From Nostoc sp. KVJ3 (GTDB lineage Bacteria > Cyanobacteriota > Cyanobacteriia > Cyanobacteriales > Nostocaceae): a stretch of 64,000 bases of DNA. Both the position numbers and the translations under genes were made by a program. The stretch covers positions 558,001-622,000 of the forward strand of contig NZ_WWFG01000002.1 in the NCBI RefSeq assembly GCF_026127265.1, given 5' to 3'. This document shows, in pieces, positions 19,476 through 28,504 of the stretch (position 1 is its first letter; every line of letters begins with the position of its first letter). The notes beneath the pieces are model-generated. The model was not told the DNA's origin, made no database searches, and saw nothing but the letters and a program-made list of their open reading frames with translations.

Positions 19476-20135
19476 ATGATGAGTCAGATGAGTAAAGACG
19501 ATGTCAGAGAACGGCTTGGCAATATCGATCAGATCCGCGATATTATTTTGGGAACACAGCTAAGAGAGTACGAAAATCGGTTTAGCAAGCTGGAGTCAGA
19601 TATATCTCTCCTACAACAACAGATGCGATCCCATGTTGAGCAACTCAAATCAAATTTTTCGGCTGAACTAAAAACCGGGTTTGAGGCGCTGGATAAAAAG
19701 CTGAAGTCACTCAACCTGACAACTCAAGAAGAAACTCTTGACTTACGCCAACAGGTTGATAGACTCAATAAAAAGTTTTCTAGCAGTGTTCAGTCCCTTG
19801 ATGAAACATTAGATAACCAAACTACCTCGATTCGAGATGAAATATTTCAGACTAAAGTCCAATTACAAGATGATGTCACGGCGTTACGGGATCTGATTTT
19901 AGAAGAAATAGATCGACGCTTCTCGCAGTTAACAGACACTAAAGTTTCTAAAGATGATATGGCTGAAACTTTATTTGCCTTGGGAATGCGCCTAAAAGAA
20001 ACTGAATTTATTCCTAAATTACGAGAAGCAGCCGATGAACGCAACGACAACTATACTGCTGTACCGCTTCTAGAAACTACAAAATTGTCAAAAGTGTTAA
20101 CTCACTCTAACAGTACCGCAGAATTACATCCCTAA
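19476..20135 (+). CDS. Coiled-coil protein in GTPase/kinase operon
   Basis: A 219-aa protein of unknown family. Almost the entire length is predicted helical coiled coil: heptad-like patterns across ENRFSKLESDISLLQQQM, AELKTGFEALDKKLKSLN, LDLRQQVDRLNKKFSSS and DEIFQTKVQLQDDVTALRDL. There are no membrane helices. The ATG at 19476 is chosen because AAAGGTGAGG lies just before it; an upstream in-frame ATG at 19419 lacks a site. It is located between a hybrid kinase and the longin/OmpA protein and may act as a structural or adaptor component. It resembles proteins sometimes annotated as phycobilisome-like or SMC-like only by coiled-coil bias. Confidence 0.7.
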   Translation: MMSQMSKDDVRERLGNIDQIRDIILGTQLREYENRFSKLESDISLLQQQMRSHVEQLKSNFSAELKTGFEALDKKLKSLNLTTQEETLDLRQQVDRLNKKFSSSVQSLDETLDNQTTSIRDEIFQTKVQLQDDVTALRDLILEEIDRRFSQLTDTKVSKDDMAETLFALGMRLKETEFIPKLREAADERNDNYTAVPLLETTKLSKVLTHSNSTAELHP

Positions 20136-20160
20136 TCAACTCAGGAGGGAAAGGGAGATA

Positions 20161-20210
20161 AGACGCGATTAATCGCATCTCTTGTTGTACAGACGCGATT
20201 AATCGCGTCT
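20161..20210. repeat. Two short GACGCGATTAATCGC palindromes
   Basis: Two tandem, nearly identical palindromes (20161-20180 and 20191-20210) separated by CTTGTTGTAC occupy the gap between the coiled-coil and OmpA-like genes. In RNA they could form hairpins that attenuate or stabilise the operon transcript. Confidence 0.7.
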
Positions 20211-20246
20211 CCTAAATCAGCACTTTTAAAGACGAGAATTATTAAT

Positions 20247-22439
20247 ATGACTCAGGTGGAAAATTCGATTTCTCAATCTGTTGACTTCAAGCCAGAAGAA
20301 GCTATACCGCTTGACAATTTAGTGGATCTACTCGTCGAACTAAAAATTATCGAACCACCTGAGAAACCCTTTTCTTCATTTTCATCAGAAATTTATCCTA
20401 GTAATGAGTATATTTCAACAGAAATGCAAGCATGGCAACTTACTCCAGTGACAATGGAAATATGTGAAGCTTATTTAGAGTCGGCTTTTAATTCTCGTCA
20501 AAATACACCTAATTCAGCCAAAGCTATCGAAGGGGAATTAAAAGAATCTATTGAAATATTTATCCCTTTTGAGGAAAATCTAGATAACTCAGAGGATGCA
20601 TTACAAAAATTAAAAGATATATTAGTTGGATATGAGTTATCAGAAATAAACAATATTATAGCTAAACTCGAACAAAACTTAATAAAAGTTGAGAATCAAA
20701 TTTACGACCCCAAAGAGCTAATAAATCTACTACTACCGTGTATTTCTGAGCTTTTAAGACTAAAGATTGCAGAATCTAAAGAAGAATTTGTCCAGATAAT
20801 TGCCCCTATTATCGATCAGACTATCCGCAGTCGCACAGAACAGAATAGAAGTAGCATGAGTCAGGCGATCGCACCTGCTATCCCCCTAGCTATTACTCAG
20901 CAGATTATTGTTGCTCCAGAAGAAGTTTCAGATGCGATCGCTCCGGCAATGGGACGAGCCATAAAAAAGCAAATTGAAATTGAACAGAATATTGTTGTGG
21001 ATGCACTTTACCCAATTATTGGTAGTACCATAACTAAATATATGGCAGAGACAATCCGTGCCATTAACCGACAAGTTGAAGAAACCCTCAGCGTTGAAGG
21101 CATAAAACGTAAAATCAGTGCCAAATTACAAGGAGTTTCTGAAGCAGAATTAATTCTTAAAGAAGCTTTACCATTTACAATTAAAGCCATTTTCTTGATT
21201 CATAAAGCATCCGGTTTAGTTATCTCGGATATTCAGCACTCTGATGCACAGCAGCTAGAGGCTGACATGGTAGCAGGAATGCTGACAGCAATTCGCAGCT
21301 TTGCCAATGATTGCATCAATGAATCTGGAAGCGTGACAGAATTAGACGCAATTCAATACGGGACATCACAAATAATTTTAGAAGTTGCAGGATATTGTTA
21401 TTTAGCGATCGTTGTGCAAGGAGAAACGAGTAAAAAATTTATTTTGAAAATGCGGAAAACTTTTAGTAAAATAGTTAAAAAATATGGTAATTCAATTGAA
21501 AAATTTGACGGCGATCCAGATACAATCCCCGTTGAAATTCATCCACTTTTAGAAGAACTTAAAGGTAGAGATATTCAGCATGATCAGAAAAAAAATAAAT
21601 TATCACCATTACTGATATTAGGCTTAACAGTTATCAGCACTATTCTCATCCCTTGGGGGATTTGGCAACATCACGTTGGAGTTATTCGTTCCATTGAAAA
21701 TCAAACTTCCTTAGCTCTAACTTCTGTTCCAGAACTAGCTGTATATCGGCTTAACGTGCAGATAGAACATAATAAATTAAAATTAACAGGACTATTACCT
21801 AATCAACTTCTGCGCCAGAAAGCCGAGCAGATTGTCAAAGTGACCTTACCTAATTGGTTGATTGACAATCAAATTTTATTAGTAGAAGTACCAGCAGATC
21901 CTGTATTAGCTGCTGCTGAAGTTAAACGAGTCACAGCACTTTTAAATCAGACCGATGGTACAGCCATTTCTGCTCAATACAGCACTGGTAAAGTAGTTGT
22001 TGAAGGTACTGTCAACCGGAGTGCAGATGCTCAGATTATTGCTCGTGCATTTGAGCAAATTCCGGGCGTAAAATTTGTATCTAGCGCGGTGCAAATACAA
22101 CCCCTGCGAATTGAAGTTAGATTTTACTTTCAACCAGACTCAGCGAGTTTAATTCCAGCGAATTTAGAGTACAAAGTTCAACAAGTCAAAAGTTTTCTTA
22201 ATCAGCACCCAAGTCAACATTTAAAAATCATTGGTTATAGTTATAACCGTACGACTACAAACACCTCTCAAAAGTTGGCACTAGCGCGAGCAAAAGCTAT
22301 ACAACAAACATTGATTAAATTAGGCATCGAACCATCTCGTCTACAGGTTATTGGGATGACAAATTTACCACCAGGAATTGATCCGACTCACCCCTTATGG
22401 TTAAGCCGTTGTGTAGTCCTAGAAGCGATAAACAAGTAA
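20247..22439 (+). CDS. Membrane protein with longin/roadblock-like, BON-like and OmpA-like domains
   Basis: A 730-aa protein. Residues 1-300 are acidic and helical with repeated IxPAIxxAI-type segments (QAIAPAIPLAITQQI, DAIAPAMGRAIKKQI). Residues about 305-430 (IFLIHKASGLVISDIQH..., then YCYLAIVVQGETSKKFILKMRKTF) resemble the longin/roadblock fold used by small-GTPase regulators. One TM helix lies at about 451-470 (LLILGLTVISTILIPWGIW). Beyond it, about 560-620 is BON-like (GKVVVEGTVNRSADAQII) and 622-730 OmpA-like (FYFQPDSASLIP, LALARAKAIQQTLIKLGI), normally peptidoglycan-binding. Topology puts the longin-like part in the cytosol next to the GTPase encoded 57 bp downstream and the OmpA part in the periplasm. 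Domain boundaries and the longin call are my reading of motifs. Confidence 0.7.
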   Translation: MTQVENSISQSVDFKPEEAIPLDNLVDLLVELKIIEPPEKPFSSFSSEIYPSNEYISTEMQAWQLTPVTMEICEAYLESAFNSRQNTPNSAKAIEGELKESIEIFIPFEENLDNSEDALQKLKDILVGYELSEINNIIAKLEQNLIKVENQIYDPKELINLLLPCISELLRLKIAESKEEFVQIIAPIIDQTIRSRTEQNRSSMSQAIAPAIPLAITQQIIVAPEEVSDAIAPAMGRAIKKQIEIEQNIVVDALYPIIGSTITKYMAETIRAINRQVEETLSVEGIKRKISAKLQGVSEAELILKEALPFTIKAIFLIHKASGLVISDIQHSDAQQLEADMVAGMLTAIRSFANDCINESGSVTELDAIQYGTSQIILEVAGYCYLAIVVQGETSKKFILKMRKTFSKIVKKYGNSIEKFDGDPDTIPVEIHPLLEELKGRDIQHDQKKNKLSPLLILGLTVISTILIPWGIWQHHVGVIRSIENQTSLALTSVPELAVYRLNVQIEHNKLKLTGLLPNQLLRQKAEQIVKVTLPNWLIDNQILLVEVPADPVLAAAEVKRVTALLNQTDGTAISAQYSTGKVVVEGTVNRSADAQIIARAFEQIPGVKFVSSAVQIQPLRIEVRFYFQPDSASLIPANLEYKVQQVKSFLNQHPSQHLKIIGYSYNRTTTNTSQKLALARAKAIQQTLIKLGIEPSRLQVIGMTNLPPGIDPTHPLWLSRCVVLEAINK

Positions 22440-22496
22440 TTTTAAGTTTAAAATAGCTCTGACTCAGATTAAGATAATACCTACTTTTCCTCAAAT

Positions 22497-23021
22497 ATGT
22501 CTACAATTTCTAAAAAAATCTGCTTATTTGGTGATTTTGGTGTTGGCAAAACCAGTCTAATTCGTCAATTTGTAGAGTGTAAATTTAGTGATGAATATCT
22601 TTCAACTGTAGGAGTAAAAATTTCTCGTAAATTAGTTAATTTTTCTCCAAAAGACCAGCATGAAGAGCAAAACTTACAGTTGATAATTTGGGATATCGAA
22701 GGTAGCAATAAGTTTAAGGCAGTTGCTCAAAACTATTTCCAAGGTTCTAAAGGTGCTGTGATAGTTGGTGATGTCACACAACCAGAAACACTCAATCATA
22801 TTGGGGAGCATATTCAAATTTTTTTAGCTGTTAATCCTAAAAGCTATATTGTTGTTGCACTGAACAAATCAGATATGATTGCGGCTGAATATTTAGAAAA
22901 GATCCGTAAAATGTATCAATTTACCGATCAAACTAATATATTAGACACATATATAACTTCAGCTAAAACTGGCAATAATGTTGATAAAATATTTCAAACT
23001 TTAGCCACTCGTTTAATTTAG
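22497..23021 (+). CDS. Ras/Rab-like small GTPase
   Basis: A 174-aa protein with a single G domain. G1 is GDFGVGKTS (12-20), the switch I Thr is in STVGVK (about 37-38), G3 is WDIEG (65-69), G4 NKSD (123-126), and G5 TSAKTG (154-159). It has no lipidation motif. The residue after DxxG is Ser instead of the catalytic Gln of Ras, so intrinsic hydrolysis may be slow or need a partner. The start of the kinase gene follows 4 bp after the stop, so the two are translationally close. Likely regulated by the longin/OmpA protein encoded upstream (inference from context). Confidence 0.88.
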   Translation: MSTISKKICLFGDFGVGKTSLIRQFVECKFSDEYLSTVGVKISRKLVNFSPKDQHEEQNLQLIIWDIEGSNKFKAVAQNYFQGSKGAVIVGDVTQPETLNHIGEHIQIFLAVNPKSYIVVALNKSDMIAAEYLEKIRKMYQFTDQTNILDTYITSAKTGNNVDKIFQTLATRLI

Positions 23022-23025
23022 TAAA

Positions 23026-25416
23026 ATGAACCCATTATTGACAAATATATTGTTTGTATGTAAGATTGGATATTTGATAATTGATGAAAACCTTCAGATT
23101 CTAGAGATATCTCTTGGACTAAATCATTTTACCAACATTGCTGATGAAGTGAAACAAGGTGAGGATGTTCGGATTGTCTTTCCAGAATTAGAAGGACTTG
23201 AAGATATTTGTGATGCAATTCGACAGGGTGAGCAGGATAACTTTGAATTAAAAGGAATTAGGCGATCGCAAGATATAGCTTCTCCTTTCTATATTGATAT
23301 TCGGATTACTAAGAATCTGCAAGAAAATTATTCTAGTAATCGACTAATCATCCTTGTGGAAGACTCAACAGAAAGGATGGTTCTTGAGCAATCTTTGTTT
23401 CAAGGTGCAAATGAAGCAAATCTTTTGTTACGTAACTTAAAGGCTTCTAAACAATACATTGACCAAATTGTGACATCAATGGCAGATGCATTGTTGGTAA
23501 CAACACTGTCAGGGAAGATAAAAAAACTGAATCCAGCCGCACAAATATTGTTAGAATACGACGAAACAGAACTCATCGGTCAATCTATAGTTAAAGTTCT
23601 TAGAGAAGTCGATAGCTATAAATTAGAAATTGGAAATATTGAAAGTATTGATATATCCAAAAACAAAGACATAAATCCTTTAATAAAAGACGTAGAAACT
23701 GTTTGTTATACGAAAAGTGGTAAAATAATTCCTGTTGCTTTTTCATCCTCAATTGTTCAGACAGAAATTGAGCATTTTCAAGGTTATGTTTACATTTTGC
23801 GAGATATGACTGAACGCAAGCAGATAGAACTTGCTAAACAGGAATTCTTAGCGATGATTAGCCATGAAGTTCGGACTCCGATTGCATCGGTAATTGGTAT
23901 GGCCAGTTTGTTATTAGATAGTGGATTGACTGCTTATCAAAAAGACTTTGTTGAAATCATTTACACCAGTGGAAACTCCTTACTCAAAATTATTAACGAT
24001 TTCCTTGACTTCTCTAAAATCCAATCAGGCAACTTGGAACTAGAAGAGGAACCTTTTGCTTTGCAAACTTGCATTCATGAGGCTTTTTATTTACTTGCAT
24101 CTAAAGCTAGAGAAAAAGGTTTAAAACTCACATTTTTAGATATTCCTAAACTTCCTACTATGATTGTGGGGGATATCACCCGACTGCGCCAAGTATTGAT
24201 TAATTTAGTCAGTAATGCTATTAAATTTACCGAAACTGGAAGCATAGAAGTTTCAGTTATAGTTCGCCAGAATCGAGATATTAATCATTCTTCTACTGTA
24301 AATACTCACGAGATTCAGTTTAGTGTTAAAGATACAGGCATCGGGATTCCCCGCGATCGCGTTGAGCGTTTATTTAAAGCCTTCAGTCAAGTGAATTCCT
24401 CCATTACTCGACAGTATGGCGGTACTGGCTTAGGTCTTGCCATCTGCAAGCAACTTTGTGAATTAATGGGGGGCAGAATTTGGGTTGAAAGTGAACTCAA
24501 TGCAGGTAGTACATTTTACTTTACGATTGCCGCTCCTATTATTCCAGAGGAGTCAGAAGGGGCGCAAGTTCTTGCGCCCGTACAGAAGTTACAAGTAAAA
24601 AATTCTGAAAATAACTCTGATTATCGTGCTTCTGATTTCCCTAAATTAAGAATTCTCGTAACTGATGATAATCAAGTGAATCAGGTAATAGCTTTGAAGC
24701 AACTCAAAAGCCTGGGTTATAGTGCTGATGTTGCTAATAATGGCAAAGAAGCATTGCAGTTATTAGAAAAAATTCCCTACGATTTAATTCTGATGGATTG
24801 CCAAATGCCAGTTCTCGACGGTTTAGAAACCACAAAAGAAATTCATCGTTGGCAAGAAAGCAGCTTTGCTGGTGGTCGTCGTCCTATAGTAATTGCAATG
24901 ACAGCGAATGCGATGAAAGAAGACCAACAAATGTGTCTAGATGCCGGAATGGACGACTATCTAAGTAAGCCAGTAATCAAAGAAAAATTGGCTGCGGCGC
25001 TACAGCATTGGGGAAATGTGATATTCATAGTCAAAGAAACAGATGCCTTAGAACAGAAAGTTTCTCCAACAGATACAGGCTCAGTTAATCTCCCAATTGA
25101 TTGGGAACGCTTACATCAACTCTCAGAAAACAACCCAGAATTTGAATTAGAACTACTGCAAATATTTGTTGAAGATATTCAACCTCGGTTAGAGATCATT
25201 AAAATAGCGATCGCATCTCATGATTTTGACCAAATAGCGCTGCAATCACATCAAATCAAAGGTACTAGTGTCAATATGGGAGCAACAACGATGCATCTGG
25301 CAGCAGAAAGACTAGAACAACTAGCTTACAATCAAGAACGTCGAGGTACTACTAACTTAATCTCAGACTTAGAGGATTTTGTTAAACGTATTCAAGAATT
25401 TTTAATTAGGAGTTAA
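23026..25416 (+). CDS. Hybrid histidine kinase: PAS-PAS-HK-REC-HPt
   Basis: A 796-aa soluble kinase: N-terminal PAS-like region (1-120), short coiled linker, PAS (about 145-265), HisKA with His280 in MISHEVRTPI, HATPase with LVSNAIKFT and GTGLGLAICKQL, receiver with Asp591 in LMDCQMP, and HPt with His742 in SHQIKGT. It is a full phosphorelay lacking a DNA-binding domain. The N-terminus (NILFVCKIGYLIIDENLQI) resembles the PAS-like sensor region seen in kinases encoded with small GTPases. Its C-terminal third is almost identical in DNA to that of the kinase at 14481. It ends the operon; only a 208-bp gap lies before the convergent GMC gene. Confidence 0.92.
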   Translation: MNPLLTNILFVCKIGYLIIDENLQILEISLGLNHFTNIADEVKQGEDVRIVFPELEGLEDICDAIRQGEQDNFELKGIRRSQDIASPFYIDIRITKNLQENYSSNRLIILVEDSTERMVLEQSLFQGANEANLLLRNLKASKQYIDQIVTSMADALLVTTLSGKIKKLNPAAQILLEYDETELIGQSIVKVLREVDSYKLEIGNIESIDISKNKDINPLIKDVETVCYTKSGKIIPVAFSSSIVQTEIEHFQGYVYILRDMTERKQIELAKQEFLAMISHEVRTPIASVIGMASLLLDSGLTAYQKDFVEIIYTSGNSLLKIINDFLDFSKIQSGNLELEEEPFALQTCIHEAFYLLASKAREKGLKLTFLDIPKLPTMIVGDITRLRQVLINLVSNAIKFTETGSIEVSVIVRQNRDINHSSTVNTHEIQFSVKDTGIGIPRDRVERLFKAFSQVNSSITRQYGGTGLGLAICKQLCELMGGRIWVESELNAGSTFYFTIAAPIIPEESEGAQVLAPVQKLQVKNSENNSDYRASDFPKLRILVTDDNQVNQVIALKQLKSLGYSADVANNGKEALQLLEKIPYDLILMDCQMPVLDGLETTKEIHRWQESSFAGGRRPIVIAMTANAMKEDQQMCLDAGMDDYLSKPVIKEKLAAALQHWGNVIFIVKETDALEQKVSPTDTGSVNLPIDWERLHQLSENNPEFELELLQIFVEDIQPRLEIIKIAIASHDFDQIALQSHQIKGTSVNMGATTMHLAAERLEQLAYNQERRGTTNLISDLEDFVKRIQEFLIRS
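24645..25394 (+). repeat. Long direct repeat, copy 2 (receiver-HPt coding segment)
   Basis: Partner of 18431-19180 at a constant 6214-bp offset, without gaps. Recombination between the two copies would delete the coiled-coil, OmpA-like and GTPase genes and fuse the two kinases in frame. Confidence 0.9.
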
Positions 25417-25624
25417 GTAGCCTTCATGAACTACTGGCATTAGCACTGATGAAAACGTATTTATTTGAAGTATTGTTGTAGTAAACCATGCTATAAGCAG
25501 TCTATGATAACCAAAGTTAGGACGGTCTACTACTATTTCTAAGATCCAAGGTTGGGTTTCGTGCCTCAACCCAACAAATAAAAAAATGGCGAAGGTATTG
25601 TTTAACAAGACTGCCTTCCTTCGC

Positions 25625-27211
25625 TCAGTTGTTCACCATCAAGTGAGCCACCCGTTCTGCTAAAGCAGCGATGGTCATGGAAGGGTTGCGCCCAACAGCT
25701 TGAGGTAAAATTGCCCCGTCAGCGACGTAAAGATTTTTGTAGCCGAAGACTTCTCCTTTATGATCGACCACACCATCTTCAGCAGTTGTCCCCATTTTGC
25801 AGCCTCCCAGGGGATGCACTGTTAACAAACTGCGGAGAACTGACCAATAAAAGGGAATGTAAAGTTTACCGCCGTTGGCTTGGGAAAGTTGCTTTTGCAG
25901 ATTCAGGATGGCATCAATTGCAGACTTTGAGCGCTGGATATTCCAATCAAGTTTTAAATCTGTTTCCCAAGGCTTAAGCCAGTTGCGACCGAGAGAAAGT
26001 TGCCCATCGGCAGCATCAACACCCGCACCTAGCCAAACCATAACGTTGCTTAAAGGATTTTTTTCGTCCAAACCACGCCGCAAATGATTGCGTAAAGCTA
26101 AGGCGAATAGGCTGAATTTGCCAGAATTTAGTTTGCTGCTAATGGCATTAAGCAACATATTAGGAAAGCCATCATCTTCAATAATAAAACTCTCTCCTTC
26201 AAAGCTACTGTCAGTAAAATCCATACCTGCGGTAATAGTTGGGCCAATGGACTGCCTAACCTCAACATCTTTACCGTAAAAATCGGGGGTAAGAACGTTG
26301 GCGTTAGCACTCCAATTTTTACCGAGTTGCTGACTAACTTTAGGTAAAGTGCGGTACTTATCGCGGCTATTTAATAGCAACTCACTAGAACCGAGGGAAC
26401 CTGCGGCGATGACAACTATTTTGCCCCTCTCTTCACCACGAATTAGTTGCCCGTTTTCAATGCGGTCAAAAATAACGCGATAACCACCTTCTTCTGGTTG
26501 AATATAGCGTACCAAATGGAGCGATCGCACTTCTGCCCCTTTATTCTCCCCCGCCGGAATATAGTTCAAATCGAGGGTGTTCTTGGCGTGGACATCACAC
26601 CCCAAATCACAATTACCCAGATGAACACAAGTACCTTGTTTTTGCCCTTGGGCATTGACAAATTGCCGGGAGTGCTTTTCATTCAATGGATCTTCCAGTT
26701 GGTAGTTCCAGTCTGGATCGAAGGAAATTGCTAGGGGCATACTTTGGAAGCGATCGCCATACCCCACTTTTTGCGCCGCCTGTTGCATCAATTTCGCCCG
26801 TTGGGTATGCTGCCCTGGCGGTATGGGATGTACATCCATCATTTTCCGCACGCGATCGTAGTAAGGCTGCAATTCACTATAAGTAATTTCCGGTGGCCAA
26901 CCTTGCTCAAATCGCGTCGGATTTGCCTCTAAAACCACGCTGGAATAGCACAGAGAGCCGCCACCAACCCCCGCCCCCTGAGCTACAGCCATCCCCTTAA
27001 AAAAGCGTAAATCGAGCCAGCCATTATGTTTTTGCGGCTGGGTGTGTTCATAAATCCAGGCATCTTTGGCTTGACGTGGGTATTGGTCTTTCGTCCAACG
27101 CCGGCCGCGTTCTAATACCAAAACCCGCGCTCCTGATTCCGCCAAACGGCAGGTAACTACTGACCCACCAAAGCCGCTACCAATTACGATGACATCAAAT
27201 TGCTGGCTCAT
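25625..27211 (-). CDS. GMC-family FAD oxidoreductase, cholesterol-oxidase-like
   Basis: A 528-aa flavoenzyme: Rossmann motif VIGSGFGGSV (about 10-19), ERGRRW, AQGAGVGGGSLCYSS (FAD/active-site loop), HLGNCDLGCDVHAKNTLDLNYI, and the C-terminal HPLGGCKMG with conserved His plus GRNPSMTIAALAER. GMC enzymes oxidise alcohols; this subgroup includes cholesterol-oxidase-like and long-chain or terpenoid alcohol oxidases. There is no signal peptide. It is the last gene of a minus-strand run starting at 31439 and begins 5 bp after the catalase-like gene, so the two are probably cotranscribed. Substrate is unknown; context suggests a hydrophobic one. Confidence 0.88.
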   Translation of the reverse strand: MSQQFDVIVIGSGFGGSVVTCRLAESGARVLVLERGRRWTKDQYPRQAKDAWIYEHTQPQKHNGWLDLRFFKGMAVAQGAGVGGGSLCYSSVVLEANPTRFEQGWPPEITYSELQPYYDRVRKMMDVHPIPPGQHTQRAKLMQQAAQKVGYGDRFQSMPLAISFDPDWNYQLEDPLNEKHSRQFVNAQGQKQGTCVHLGNCDLGCDVHAKNTLDLNYIPAGENKGAEVRSLHLVRYIQPEEGGYRVIFDRIENGQLIRGEERGKIVVIAAGSLGSSELLLNSRDKYRTLPKVSQQLGKNWSANANVLTPDFYGKDVEVRQSIGPTITAGMDFTDSSFEGESFIIEDDGFPNMLLNAISSKLNSGKFSLFALALRNHLRRGLDEKNPLSNVMVWLGAGVDAADGQLSLGRNWLKPWETDLKLDWNIQRSKSAIDAILNLQKQLSQANGGKLYIPFYWSVLRSLLTVHPLGGCKMGTTAEDGVVDHKGEVFGYKNLYVADGAILPQAVGRNPSMTIAALAERVAHLMVNN

Positions 27212-27216
27212 AGGAT

Positions 27217-28497
27217 TTACTTAATCACTACAGGATCTGCTGGACGGGCAAGGCTATCTCTTTCTGGTACTGGGATGTCGCGGGGAATCCAGAAGTGTAT
27301 CCGTTTATCGCAACCTTCACAGATGGCATAGTCATTAAATTCAATTACACCCAACTTCGTCCACTCTTTTTCATTAAAGTTTTTGACGTTGATGGTATAA
27401 ACCAATTTGTGGTCAGGATACTTTTCTAACCGCAACTCATCGCGGAAGTCTTCTGCATCGATCTTGACTGTGCCTTCTGCTACCCTCAGCATAAATTGGT
27501 CTGGGGTGACAACTTTGCTTCCTGGCGCTAATGCCAGGGTTGAAATCGGGAATAACTGACGAAACCCTGGTCTTTTATCCATGAGTCGGAAAATGATCCG
27601 GTTAACTAAGTTCGCTCCAATATCTAAACCGACAGAGGGAAAGTTAGTTAATTCAGTATCAGTAATATGCTTGGTTTTGATGCCTGTCAGATAATCGACA
27701 GTCACAAAATTGCCTGGTTTTACCTTATCGTCGGGGTTGAGGGTAGGATAAACCTTACCTGCAATTCCAAAGGCCCGGCGATCGCCCCGCTTGATGTTAG
27801 CACCAGCAACAGAAAGGCGGGCAAACACTAAGCCTTCTGAACCCTTAGCAAAATAGCCTGTATAAGGGGAATTCTCAGTAATCCGCCAAATACCTGAGCA
27901 ACAAACACCATTGGCGTGAATTAACTTATCGTAATAAGGGCGGATATCCCGTTTATCGAACATATTCCGCGCCGAATCATTGAGAAACTGTAAAAACTTG
28001 GTTATTCCTAGACCCTCATGATAAGGCAGTGGTTCACCATAAGTCCCGCTAAAACCAACTTCTTTGACTTCGTTATGGGTAGAACCGTCATACTCGAAAA
28101 CATCTTTATCCGGGGTGGAAGCTTGAGGTTTGTTGAGCATAGTTAATATCAACAATGGGATTTGGAATAAGCACAAAACTGAATCAATAATCCCGAAAGT
28201 AGGATAAATGTTGGGGTAAAGAAAGAAAAAGAAAAGAACTCCAGGTGGACGGGAAAGGGTCGCTAATACGGCGTTGGGAGTGTAACGGTATGGATCATTT
28301 GCTCCAGGAATATAGAACAGCGACAGCAAAACCACTAGCAAGCCAGCAAAGGAAGTCCATACCGGGTCTTGGGTAGGTCTTTGATGCAATAATTCCAGCA
28401 ACCAATTTGGTGCAAAGATCGCCGGGAAGCCGATCGCCCAGTCTTGGATAATCCCTAGCCAGACGATGCGACGAAACCAAACAGCATATTTATTCAT
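27217..28497 (-). CDS. Membrane-anchored catalase-like haem protein
   Basis: A 426-aa protein of two parts. Residues about 5-135 hold three to four hydrophobic segments (WLGIIQDWAIGFPAIF, FAGLLVVLLSLFYI, VLFFFFLYPNIY, VLCLFQIPLLILTML). Residues about 175-420 resemble the catalase fold: IHANGVCCSGIWRITE (position of the catalase distal His/Gly region), YFAKGSEGLVFARLSV, RRAFGIAGKVYPT and PGNFVTVDY. Catalase-fold relatives include allene oxide synthases and other peroxide-handling enzymes; I cannot confirm the proximal haem Tyr. It lies between a diheme cytochrome gene (7 bp upstream) and the GMC gene (5 bp downstream), suggesting use of H2O2 made by the GMC enzyme or of a lipid peroxide. Confidence 0.6.
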   Translation of the reverse strand: MNKYAVWFRRIVWLGIIQDWAIGFPAIFAPNWLLELLHQRPTQDPVWTSFAGLLVVLLSLFYIPGANDPYRYTPNAVLATLSRPPGVLFFFFLYPNIYPTFGIIDSVLCLFQIPLLILTMLNKPQASTPDKDVFEYDGSTHNEVKEVGFSGTYGEPLPYHEGLGITKFLQFLNDSARNMFDKRDIRPYYDKLIHANGVCCSGIWRITENSPYTGYFAKGSEGLVFARLSVAGANIKRGDRRAFGIAGKVYPTLNPDDKVKPGNFVTVDYLTGIKTKHITDTELTNFPSVGLDIGANLVNRIIFRLMDKRPGFRQLFPISTLALAPGSKVVTPDQFMLRVAEGTVKIDAEDFRDELRLEKYPDHKLVYTINVKNFNEKEWTKLGVIEFNDYAICEGCDKRIHFWIPRDIPVPERDSLARPADPVVIK

Positions 28498-28504
28498 AGC
28501 TTGG

